A stretch of DNA of 42,310 nucleotides, taken from contig KQ481938.1 of the NCBI GenBank assembly GCA_001430745.1, positions 225,914 through 268,223 on the forward strand. Reading direction: 5' to 3'. This document shows, piece by piece, positions 28,272 to 38,379 of this stretch. This DNA is from Auxenochlorella pyrenoidosa (Eukaryota > Chlorophyta > Trebouxiophyceae > Chlorellales > Chlorellaceae). Below the pieces are notes generated by a model that searched no databases, had not been told where the DNA came from, and was given only the letters and a program-made list of their open reading frames with translations. The translations under genes were made by a program, and so were the position numbers. The first letter of the stretch is position 1. Every line of letters starts with the position of its first letter.

Positions 28272-31200
28272 ATGCAGCAGACGGCGCCAGCGGTGGGCCC
28301 TGCAGCCCGCGGCTGCTACAAATGCGGGCAGAGCGGCCACTGGGCGCGAGACTGCACGGTGCCGCAGAGCCAGTGGCTGCCCCGCCCGCCAGGACAGCAG
28401 GGCGGGCCCGGCGGCGGTGCCCGGCCGGGAGCGGGAGTTGGCCCCACTCCTGCAGCTACTTCGCCAGGCGGCCCGGAGCTGGTCAAGTGAGCTGGGAGGG
28501 AGGATTGGATTTGCCGCAGTAAAAGTTCTCCGACGCGCATGCACAGTCCATGCCCGCAGCGAATGCTGAGCAGTGCAGGAGCGGTGCTGTCCCTGGCTGC
28601 CCCGCAGCCTCGATGCAGAGGGCGCCGGGCAGGCGGCAGCCGGGCAAACGGCAGCGGCTCTGCGCAAGGAGAAGCGCAAGCGGCCCAAGCTCACGCTGGA
28701 CATGCTCCAGGTGGGCTGCCTGGGGGGCCAGGCTGGAGCCCAGGCTGCATGGGCTGCCCAGCGCCGGATCTTGGCTGCGTAGGGCAGCAGCAGGGCAAGC
28801 TACCAGGTCCGTGCAGTGGCGTCGGCCTGGAGCTGCCGCTATGCTGCCGTGCTGTGCCGGCCGCATGCTTGCTGGCCTGCATGGCCCCCGCCCCACCAAG
28901 CTGACGCCTGGCCCGCGGGTGCCTGCCTCTGCCTGCAGGGCCCCAAGGGCCTGCCCGACGTCTACATGAACTTTCCCGACGCCTTCCGCCGCCAGGTGCG
29001 CCGCTCCCACCAGTGCTGCTGACTCCGTAGACCTAAATGCAATGCAACCACTGTCGCTTGCCTGCCCTGCCGGGCCGGCCTGCCAAACAGAACAGCCTGC
29101 CGGCACAGGGCCAAGAGCGACTTCGTGCCGGCGCCGCTGCTGGCGCCGGCGCCTCTGCCCAATGGTTGCCTGCCAATGGGGGAGCGCCTGCCCCTGGCTG
29201 CAGTTCAAGGGGAGGGGCCACGAGGGCAGCGACCTGCGGCGCCTGCTGGAGATGTACAAGCGCTGGCAGGTGGGGCCCGCGCTGCCCTGTGCTGCCCTGT
29301 GGCTGGCCTGTGCTGGGCTGTGGCTGGCGTGTGGCTGGGCTGTGGCTGGCCTGTGCTGGGCTGGGCTGGCCTGTGCTGGGCTGAGTTGGCAGGGCAAGGG
29401 CTCCTGGGGCGGGCTGCGCCAGTGGGAGATGGGCGACCAAAGCCTGCCACGGATGTATCGCTGCCTGTCCCCCAACTGCATGGGCGCCTTGCGGCTGCAG
29501 GTCCGCCCCGGCAGCGCAGCCGTGGCCGCTCCACGCCCCGGCTCAGGCCCAACCCAAGTACCCTGCAGGCCTGAAGATTCTCTATGTTTCAAGTTCATTC
29601 TCCAAAACTTGTCATTTGAGCATCCGGACTATTGCTTCTTCACAAACCCGGCCGCAGGACCGCATCTTCCCGCACGGCGAGTTTGACGCCTTCATCGGCA
29701 CCCTGGAGCGCATCAGCGGGACCAACGTGCTCAAGCACCACATGCGGGAGAAGCGCGCAGAGCTGCTGCGGGTGCGGCCCTTTCCCCAGGGGAGCTGGGC
29801 AGCAACGCCTTCACCAGGGGCATTGCTGCCCAGCTTCCCTGCTTGCTTGCTGCGTGCATGAGCTGCGCGTCTGTGCGATGCAAGCAAGGGGTTCTTGCCA
29901 GCTGGCGGGCCAGGGACCACTGCGCTCGCGCCCTCCCATCGCTCTGTGATTCTCATTCGCGCGGGCAGCGCCGCTGCGTGCGGAGAGCACGGCGTGCCGC
30001 CATCAGGGTGCGTCGGGAAGCTGCCCTCCCTGCCCGCCCACCCTCGCCAGCCAGCCGCCCATCCCCCCCTGCAGGAGGTGCAAGACATCGCAGACCCGCC
30101 GCATGTGCAGCTGGAGGAGGCAGGGGCGGCGCCCGGCGGCGGCGCTGCCGGCGCTGGCGCTGCGGCGGCGGCTGAGGAGCAGCAGGAGGAGGAGGAGGAG
30201 GAGATGCTGATGCTGGTGGAGGATGAGGGCTACGGGGATGAGCACCCAGGCGAGCCCTGCACCTGGCAGTTTGCACCGGGCAGGATCCGAGCCCTGCGCC
30301 TGACGGTTTGCACCAGGCAGCATGCACCTGGCAGAGTGTTGGACTCGTGGCCGGGTGCTTGGCAGCGGCTGCCCGCGTCTCAGTGGGCCAGACGTGCATT
30401 GGAGGTCTGGGCAGCGCTGCTGGTGCTTGCCCCAGGGAGTGGAGGCCAGCTAGCACCTTGACAGCCCAGGCAGCCCAAGGATTTCGCATTTGTGCCGCAG
30501 GGCTTGCCCAGCTTCTGTCGAGGGAGCGGCTGTGTGCACCCCGTGCTGCCAAACGTTCCTGCACGCTCCCCCATGCACCCTTCCTCCCTGCAAGGCTGAC
30601 ACCCCTCCGCCCCCACACTTGCCCCCCTCCCCTGCAGAGCTAGACGAAGAGCTGCTCGAGCTGCTGGAAGAGGAGCCGATGCCGGGCGGGCCGCAGGCGC
30701 AGGCCGGCGCCGCCGCCACGGGGCCAGAAGCCGACGAGGAGGAGGAACAGCTGCTGGAGCTGGCCTCGGAAGGTGAGGAGGCGCACCAGGCAGCCGTGGG
30801 GGCAGCCAGGCAGGTGTGAAGGCGCAGGTGTGCAGGCGGGGAGGGGCGCGCAGCCTGGCGGGGAGGGCGGACTGCGGGAGTTCCGGCCGAGCTCTCTGCG
30901 CCGCATGCCTTGCGGACAGGGCCGCAACGTTCGCGGCCTCTGCACTGCCGCCTGCACTGTGCGCGTGCCCGTTGCCAATGCCCCGAGGCACAGGCTCCTC
31001 TTCCAGGCCACGCTCGCGTCACATCCACCCTCACCCCACTTTCTTTGCCGCACATCCCCCCACCCCTTCAATTGCGCCGCGCGTAAATGCACCGCCACTT
31101 GCTGCAGACGAGGAGGAGCAGCTCGAGCTTGCAGAGGAGATGGAGGAGGCGGGTGCTGGCACACAGGAGCAGCCTGCTGCAGCGGCCACCCAGCTGGACG

Positions 31201-31820
31201 AGGCTGAGGAGGAGCGGCGCCTGCTGGCCATGGCGGCAGACGACAATGCAATGGGGGAGGACGATGGAATGGGGGGGGAGGAGGCGGGGCTGCCCTCGCA
31301 GAGCACCCTGCTGGCGGGCGCCAGCACGGCGGCAGCCGGCCGGACAGGACGTTCTGCCTGGGGCCTCGCTGCAGACACGGCCATGGACACCGAGGACCAG
31401 GCCCTGCTGCAGATGCTGGATGCCCAGCTGCTGCCCAGCCAGCCCGGAGGCGGCCGCAGCACAGCTGGTGCGCTCGCCACGGATGCAGAGGCAGAGAGCG
31501 GTGCTGGGGCGGCGCAGCCGCAGGAGGAACAGCAGCCGCCGCCCTCTCCGCTGCTGGGTGCTGGCACACAGGAGCAGCGTGCGGCGTGGGCGGGGGCTGC
31601 GACGGCAGGGGCAGTGGATGCAGCTGACTCTGCCGCGCAGAGGGCAGCAGCAGCGATGGAGCCCTCCCTGGTGCTGGGTGCTGGCACGGAGGAGCAGGCT
31701 GCGGCGGCCTTTGAGCCCTCCCCCCTGCTGGGCGAGTGCACTGAGGAGCAGCTTGCAGTGGGCAGCGAGGCGCCCTTTGTGCCCGAGACGGAGCCGCAGG
31801 CGGGGACGCAGGAGCTCTGA
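28272..31820 (+). CDS. TIPIN/Swi3/Csm3-type replication fork protection protein with N-terminal zinc knuckle
   Basis: Nuclear partner of Timeless/Tof1 in the fork protection complex, which stabilises stalled forks and supports checkpoint signalling. Exons: 28272-28486, 28608-28710, 28939-28995, 29204-29269, 29658-29771, 30075-30249, 30638-30772, 31108-31820 (TGA); 525 residues, phases agree. CCHC knuckle CYKCGQSGHWARDC at residues 15-28. Swi3 domain at about 95-185: KRPKLTLDMLQ, GPKGLPDVYMNF, FKGRGHEGSDLRRLLEMYKRW, IFPHGEFDAFIGTLERI, then KHHMREKRAEL. The long C-terminal half is acidic and low-complexity, with three degenerate copies of PSPLLGAGTQEQ at about residues 432, 472 and 490. Human TIPIN is about 300 residues, so this tail roughly doubles the family length. 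One GC donor (30250). Confidence 0.9.
29280..29390. repeat. Intronic minisatellite of CTGTGGCTGG-type units
   Basis: About 100 bases of imperfect CTGTGCTGGG and CTGTGGCTGG units at the 5' end of the TIPIN-like intron that begins at 29270. Non-coding and probably length-variable. Confidence 0.8.
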
Positions 31821-32289
31821 GGGCCACGACAGCATGGCAGAGCAGGCAGGGTGGAGCAGGAGATTGAAAGTTGGCTGGCCAGGGCACTCTCGCAGTGCCC
31901 GTCGAGAGCTTGCCGCTGCATGCCACTCTGCTAGGAGGCTGCACCTCAATCATGCATGCAGATTCCCTTGCTAATTGTGGGCTTGCACACTGCAGAGCAC
32001 ACGTTTCAAAGGAGGCAGCGTGAAGATGGCAAGGCCAGCCCTGATTGAGGTGCATGCTTGCAAAAAAACTTGACGAAAACAACTACGCTAGTGCTGCCAC
32101 AGCCCAGCGCACGCAGCACCGCCGCCGCCCCTTGTTTGGCCCAGGTAAAGCATCTCGACCAGACAATTACCGTTCTTGATCTACATTCCACATGCGTTGA
32201 TTGCTGCAAAGCCCCTCGAGTTGCCCCGACCAGCTTGAATTTTGGGGTTCGCTCACGGGAGGCCCACCGGGGCGGGCCGTTCAGCGACA
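31821..32289. other. Intergenic region, TIPIN-like 3' UTR and MSP-fusion promoter
   Basis: 470 bases between two plus-strand genes. No TGTAA and no coding segment recognised. It should hold the 3' UTR of the first gene and the promoter of the second. Confidence 0.5.
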
Positions 32290-34967
32290 ATGGCCGAGTA
32301 TCTGCAGATAGCCCCGCACAAGCTCATTTTCAGATTCGAACAGGGCACGTCGTCCACCGCCACTATCACTCTGCAGGCGAGTTTGAAGATGCTGCAGTGT
32401 ATGTCTATACCTCGTCAAACGATGGCAAGGAGTGCAGCGCCCCAAGAGAGTGCAGCACCGCCAGTGCCACCGGCGCCGCTGCCGCCACCCGCTGCCCGGC
32501 TGCCGTGCTCTCACCTCAGGCTTCTGCCCCCTGCAGAACCCCACGGATGAGCGCATTGCCTTCAAAGTCAAAACCACTGCGCCGCAAAAGTACTCGGTGA
32601 GCACTGGCGGAGAAGATGCAGGCTGCGGCCGGCTTGCCCGCTGCTGCACCGCTAGCTGCCGCCACCTGTTGCCGTCTGCTTCTTTTGCTCTGCGCCACGC
32701 ACCTGTTCAGCGCTGCAGCCCCTCTTCTGCTACACCCTTGCACCCTGGCAGGTCAGGCCGGCAGCAGGGGTACTGGAGGCGCAGGGCGATGCCCGCCTGG
32801 TCATCACGATGGCAGCACCCAAGTCGCCGATCAAGCAGGAGGTCAAGGTGGGTGGGTGCTGGGTGCTGGCCCGCGAGCCTCCTGCGCCACGGGCTGCCCA
32901 TCTTTGAGGCCTTGTGCATTGACAAGGCACCTGGACATTCACTTGGCAGCTATGCTGTGTTGCTCGGCTCCTGCTGGCTGCTGTGCCACGTCGGCGGAAG
33001 TGTTGCCACCCGGCCTGCCATGTCGGTAGAAGCCAGCCGACCCGCCTGCCAGCGTTGTACCCGGTGCTGCAGGACCGCTTCCTGGTGGAGGCCCTGGCTG
33101 TGGGCCCCGAGGTGGCAGCACCCACCAGCGAGCTCTTCAGGGCCAACGCCGGCGGCGTCAGGCAAGCGGCAGCCGGTTGCGCCAAAGCAGCTGCGGCCGT
33201 AAGCGCCAGCACCGACGTTTCCCTCCCTGTGCCCATCGGCCCAGCCCTGCTCATGCCTGCAGCCCAAGCGCAGCCATTTCAGCCATTTTCTGGCTTGCCC
33301 CGCTGCCTGCAGGTCCACCAAGCTCAAGGTTGCCTGGCTGGAGCCAAAAAAGGGAGGGTCAGCAGGGCCCGCGGCAGCTGCAGCAGGCACCGTGGCAGAC
33401 GGCAAGGCACGCACACCGCCGGTCGCTGGCCTCAACGCGACTGCTGGCGCTGGAACCGCCAGCAAGCAGCAGCAGCAGCAGCAGCCCAAGAAGAGCCCTG
33501 CTGTGCCAACAGCTGGCAGCACGCATCCTGCCCATGTGTCCCCAGCGCCCGGCGCACTTGCGCGCCTGCCTGGAGCCACCCGCCTGGCAAAGGCCTCACC
33601 AGCAGCTGCACCACAGGTGCCCGCTGACGTGCTGGCAGCGTTTGCGGCGGTCCCGGCGGCAGCCGCAGAGGCGCTGCCGGCTGCTGCAGCCCCTGCTGCT
33701 GCGCCTGCTGCGGCCCCTGTGCCAGCTAGCGCAGGCAAGTTCTCTGCCGCGCTGAGGAAGCAGATGGCCAAGCTGCAGCAGAAGCAGCAGGCGCAGCAGC
33801 CGGCAGCACACCAGCCGCAGCCGCAGAGTGGGCCGCCACCCCAGTTGCAGGACGAGGAGCAGCTGGAGGACAGAGGAGCGGAGCAGCCGCAGCATGCTGC
33901 TGGCATGTCACCTGCGGCAGCTGCGGCAGAGGTGCCTGAGGTTGAGGAGGCATCTGCAGCGGCACCAGGCGCAGCGGTGCAGGCTGCCGGCCTAGATGGG
34001 GAGCAGTTTGTGGGGCAGGCAGTGAAGAAGAAGTTCAAGGGGCGCTGCTACGCAGGTGATGCTGCAGGGTCTGCCCTGGCGGGAGCTGCCCTGCTGGGGG
34101 GACGCCTGCTCTTTTGCCGCGCCAGGCCGCAGCGACACGTGCCCAACTCTCGGGTCTCGACGGCCCCCGGCGCTCGATCGCCAGCACCTCATTTACGTTA
34201 CCACGCTGCCTGCCCTCCTTTCCTCATCTTTGCGCCTGTGCAGGCAAGGTGCTGGAGTATGTCCCTGAAGAGGAGTGGTGGCTGGTAAAATATGAGGACA
34301 GCGACGAGTGAGTCTCTCCCAGCAGGGCCTGCCACAGGCTTTTATTGTGCTGCTGAATCCGCTTCTGGTCGAGCAGGGGGAACAGCTGGTTTTTGGACGG
34401 GGAGCTGCCGGTGCATGACGGCCCAGTTGCTTGGCACCGTGCGGCTGAGCCCAGCCGTTGGCCTAAGAGCCTGGAACTCATCTCTGATGCCGCATGTACT
34501 CGGAATGCAACAGAGTAGGTGCGAAGTGCTATGCCGCTGCTCCAAGGTTTCGGCCTCTTCAACAAGCTGCCGCTGACTGTGCTTTGCAGGGAGCACATTG
34601 ATTTTGGCGAGCTGCAGCGCATCCTTGTGGCCAAGCCCAGCGGGAGAAAGGCAGCGCAGCAGGCACAGCGGACGGATGCGCTGGCGAGCTCCCACGATAC
34701 CGTGCGGGCTGAGCCAGCACAGCTCCCTGCTGCATCCCCCACCCACTCGGCCCTTGTGTCACACCACACCGAGCTGGCACCAGCCGATGCGGCCCCGGAG
34801 GACACGGCAGGCAGCAGCCGTCCGCTTGCGGGCACCTCACCGCAGCTGGCAGCCGTGGCACCGGTGCAGGCTGCGCGGCCCAGCGCTGCCAGACGGCTCC
34901 CCACCCGGGGGGCTCGACTGGACGCTGTGCTGAAGGCACAGCCGACACAGCAGCATCAACCAGACTT

Positions 34968-35000
<33 letters not shown>

Positions 35001-36265
35001 AGGGGGTGGAGGCACAGGGCGGCAGCCTGCAGCTGCACCGGCAGGGCAGCAGCTGCCCTCCGAGGCGCCTGAGGGTGACATACCTGCAGGCTCGTCAGGC
35101 GCTGGTGCAGCACCAGGGAAGGCCAGCGAAGGCTCTGGGGCACCCATGGCCGCCCCACACAGGTGGGCGTTGCTACGTGCCGCCTGGCTTGGTTCTGGAA
35201 TGCGTCTTGACGTTTTGTGCAGCGGAAAGCCCTGGTCCTGACTTGGCGGTACGCGCTGGCCTGTGGTGCCTGCGACGACGCGCCATGCTTCATGCCAGCA
35301 GGCAGCATGTCCAGCATGGCTCTCCCCAACCCTCGCCTCCCCGCTCGCTGCTTGCTCTGCCATGTAGCGATGCTGCCAAGATGGCGCAGCGTTCTGCTGT
35401 GCAGCAGGAGCAGGAGCAGGAGCAGTTGGAGGCAGCGTTGCAGGAGGAGGCAGATGAGGAGCGTGCAGCATCCTCGGAGGAGGATGAGGGCCAGGAGCGG
35501 CTCAAGGCAGGATCAGAGGAGGAGGCGGATGAGCACGGCGCAACGTCCTCGGCCTCAGAAGAAGACTGCGAGGCTGAGCTGGCAGCAGACGGGGCAGACA
35601 GCGACCCCGACTTCACACTCGATGAGGAGCTGCTGCCCGAAGAGGTGGAGGAGCAGGCGTGGATGGCTGAGCAGCACCGCCTGCGCGGCCTGCCGGCCAG
35701 CCCCGGCAGCGAAAACGGCGGCATGGCCGCGCGCGCGGGCCGCCGGCGGCGCAGCAGCGCAGCAGCGGTGGCGGCAACGGGGGCAGCAGCGGGGGCAGTA
35801 AAAGTGAAGGAGGAGCCGCAGGAGCAGCGGCGCCACGCAGCCAAGGCACCTCGGCAGCGGGAGGAGGTGGTGGATCTGCTGACAGACAGCGACAGCGGCG
35901 ACGAAAATGTGGAGCCCGTCGCCAGCGCCGCCCCCCGCCTTGCCACCGAGCCCCCTCGGCCCCGCACCAAGGCGTCCCACCACGCCGCCGCCCACGGCAC
36001 GCTGCGCCTGACCTGCGTCAGCGTGCCGGCCAGGAATGCCCTTGCAGAGCTGCTCGTCAGGGGCTGCACCCCGCTGCGCTCTGTCGCGGCGGCGCTGGCG
36101 CAGCGTTGCCTGCAGGGCGGCAGTGAGGCGGATGCAGCGCACCTGCGCCTGTCTCTCGAGGGCAGCCAGGCGCCGCTGGAGCATGCCTTGACAGTGAAGG
36201 CAGCAGGGCTACGGAATGGCAGCTGCATCCTGGTGGGCCTGGTAGAAGTAGGCATGGACCGCTGA
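32290..36265 (+). CDS. Predicted fusion: VAP-type MSP domain, Tudor-like domain, SUMO-interacting motif, SUMO-like domain
   Basis: Exons: 32290-32376, 32537-32596, 32752-32847, 33073-33161, 33313-34055, 34244-34307, 34590-35162, 35368-36265 (TGA); every junction keeps frame, 869 residues. Residues about 3-120: MSP domain of VAP type (LQIAPHKLIFRFEQG, FKVKTTAPQKYSVRP, DRFLVEALAV, LKVAWLEP). The KVKTT and K/R-FLV positions that form the FFAT-binding face in VAPs are kept. About 120-340: Ala/Pro/Gln-rich linker. About 341-392: Tudor-like (VGQAVKKKFKGRCYAGKVLEY, WWLVKYEDSDEEH, ELQRIL). About 505-517: ten Gln from a pure CAG run. About 575-650: acidic. About 737-747: VVDLLTDSDS, a SUMO-interacting motif with acidic flank. 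About 782-864: SUMO-like fold (LRLTCVSV, LRLSLEG, NGSCILVGL), Rad60/NIP45-like. No C-terminal membrane anchor, unlike canonical VAPs. GC donors at 32377 and 33162. Alternative: two genes, the second starting at ATG 35381. Confidence 0.75.
34969..34998 (+). repeat. CAG trinucleotide repeat, ten units, coding polyglutamine
   Basis: Ten uninterrupted CAG codons in exon 7 of the MSP-Tudor-SUMO-like gene, read in the Gln frame. A pure repeat of this length is expected to vary in length. Confidence 0.95.
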
Positions 36266-37112
36266 GCTGGCAAAGGCTGGGGTACATCAACAGGACAAAG
36301 ATGCACCGGAAGCTGCTTCCTGTTGGTGTCCAACTCCTGTTCCCAAGCTACTGCTGTGCCTCTGGCAGATGCAGCGTTAGACTGCACTTACAAAGGCGCA
36401 TTGCAACGCTCACAACCGCCTGACAAATGTGCGCTAAAGGCAACGCGAGAAATAGGGAACAGTCAGCCTGGACATGATCACAAAGGTGTGGGTCCTAAAA
36501 ACATTTCTACACAGGGGTACAGGAGGCATGACCAAGAAAGGAGACATTGGGTCGTTCAGTGCGGGGTTGGGCAGAGGTGGTGCAGAGCGGCCCGGGGGCG
36601 CAGCCACAAGAAAGCGTCTGTTCTGGCTACCCTGCATCATCAGTTTGGAGGATGAGGTAGCAGCTCCAGCTGGGCGAGTGGAACAAGCACTGAATCGGGC
36701 ACAGATCGAGGCGACCCTACAGGGAGACAGAGAGCAGGCCAGAGGGGCTGAGGGGCCTGCAGCTCATTAGGGGGGGGGGCATGCTGCGGTGCAAGGGCGC
36801 GGGTATGAATGTGGGCGGATGTTGCTGGAGCAAAGGGCGCACATTGTTGCTGGGAGGGTCTGAGATCGGTCTAAGTTCTAAGAATCAACCATTGCAGGCT
36901 AACGACGCTTGCTTCCTGCGCAAGCGCCGGTGAGACGCGCCAGCACTGGGCGCCGCGAGCCAGCGGCATACAGGGTAAGCTAGAGCACTGAACACTACCG
37001 CCTAACAAGCCTACACCTATGCTGAGAGCATGCCAGCTGGGTGGCAGCATGGGAGACCAGCCGCCCCATAGGGCGGAGGCGAGTGACGGGGTGGCTGGGG
37101 GCGCCGGCGGCC
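36266..37112. other. Convergent intergenic region
   Basis: About 850 bases between the stop codons of the plus-strand fusion gene and the minus-strand CBM20 gene. Both 3' UTRs lie here. A minus-strand TGTAA (36388-36392) is present but is 720 bases from the CBM20 stop, so its use is uncertain. No further gene seen. Confidence 0.5.
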
Positions 37113-38345
37113 TCACCGCCCCTTCTGAGAGGCACCAGTGCTGCCGCTGTCGCTGCTGCCGGGGGAGCTGTCGCCCTCATCGGAGGAGGCCAGAATCTTC
37201 TTGCCCGCATCGATGGCGCTCAGCACAGAGGCGGCCAGGATGACGCCTGAAGAGCACGGGCGAGGCGCCGAGGGGGGGCTGGAGTGTGAGAACAGCTTTG
37301 GCCTGGATGGGGCTTGGGCGTGACAGCAGCTAAAGGAAACAGAGCGGGGAAACAGGAGCAGCAGGCAAAGAGCGGTGCACTTGACGCAGGGCCTGGGACG
37401 AGACAAGATGCGTCAGCAACGCCAACAGTTGGCATGGGATTCAACGTGTCGGGCTGCCCCAGGCAGTGCGGGCGCTCACCAGGGGCAGACGCCTTCTGCG
37501 AAATCATCTGCTTGCCGCCCTCCTCCTTGGCAGCCGACTCAGCCTCCACCAACTCGGCCTCGCCGCTGGCAGCGCCTGCAGAGGAGCGCCTGCCCGCCCT
37601 CCTGCCTGCCTTCTTGCCCTTCTTGCCAGTAGGGGAGTTGCTGGGCGTGCTCAGCGCTGCCATGCTGCCAGCTGCAGCAGAAAGAGGCAGGCAAAGGGAG
37701 AGGCAAGGGCGCGAGGGGTGGAGGTGGGCAGGGGAGGGGGGAGGTCGCGATGTGACAGCCTGCACGTTGCATCTGAGTTGGTGCCCCAGCAAGGCCCGCC
37801 GTGAGCGCATGCGCAGGGTGAGCAGCAGAGCCAGACATCCCCCCCCCCCCCCTGTCTGGCCCGAGCTGTGGCTGTTGTGATGCTGTAAAGGCATCGTGGG
37901 CGCTGCAGCCGATGAACCCAGATCGACCGGCCAACCCGCCACAGCGCCCAGCACCGCCCCAGTCGGGCCACCCACCTGCCACAGCACCCAGCACCGCCCC
38001 AGTCGGCCCACCCACCTGCCACAGCGCCCAGCACCACCCCTCTAGCCTCGCCCACCTGCCACAGCACCCAGCACCGCCACGTCAGCAATGTCCACCGCAA
38101 AGGCAGACAGCATGGCGGCGGCGCCCATGCCCATCGCCACGGTGCCGGCCACCTTGCCGATGGCCTGCAAGGTATAACAGTCGAGGCAGAGGTGAGGCGG
38201 GCAGAGGTGCAGGGGAGGCAGAGGCGAGGCAGTCACAGGTGCAGGGAAGGCACCTTGGCGGCTGCAGCGTCGCCGCGCTCCTTGCTCCCAGCAAGGACAT
38301 GCTCCGAAGCCGCGCAGACAAACTGTGCGAACTCCAAGGGCCAAG

Positions 38346-38379
<34 letters not shown>

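Noticed and set aside
30640..32082. Minus-strand open frame of 480 codons
   Set aside because: Shadow of the acidic TIPIN-like C-terminal exons; the plus-strand reading has correct splice phases and composition.
35368..36265. Sentrin/ubiquitin precursor
   Set aside because: The SUMO-like domain lacks a C-terminal Gly-Gly; the protein ends VEVGMDR, so it cannot be a conjugated modifier.
37931..38090. CRISPR-like array
   Set aside because: Units are contiguous 40-bp tandem repeats without unique spacers, in a eukaryotic intron.
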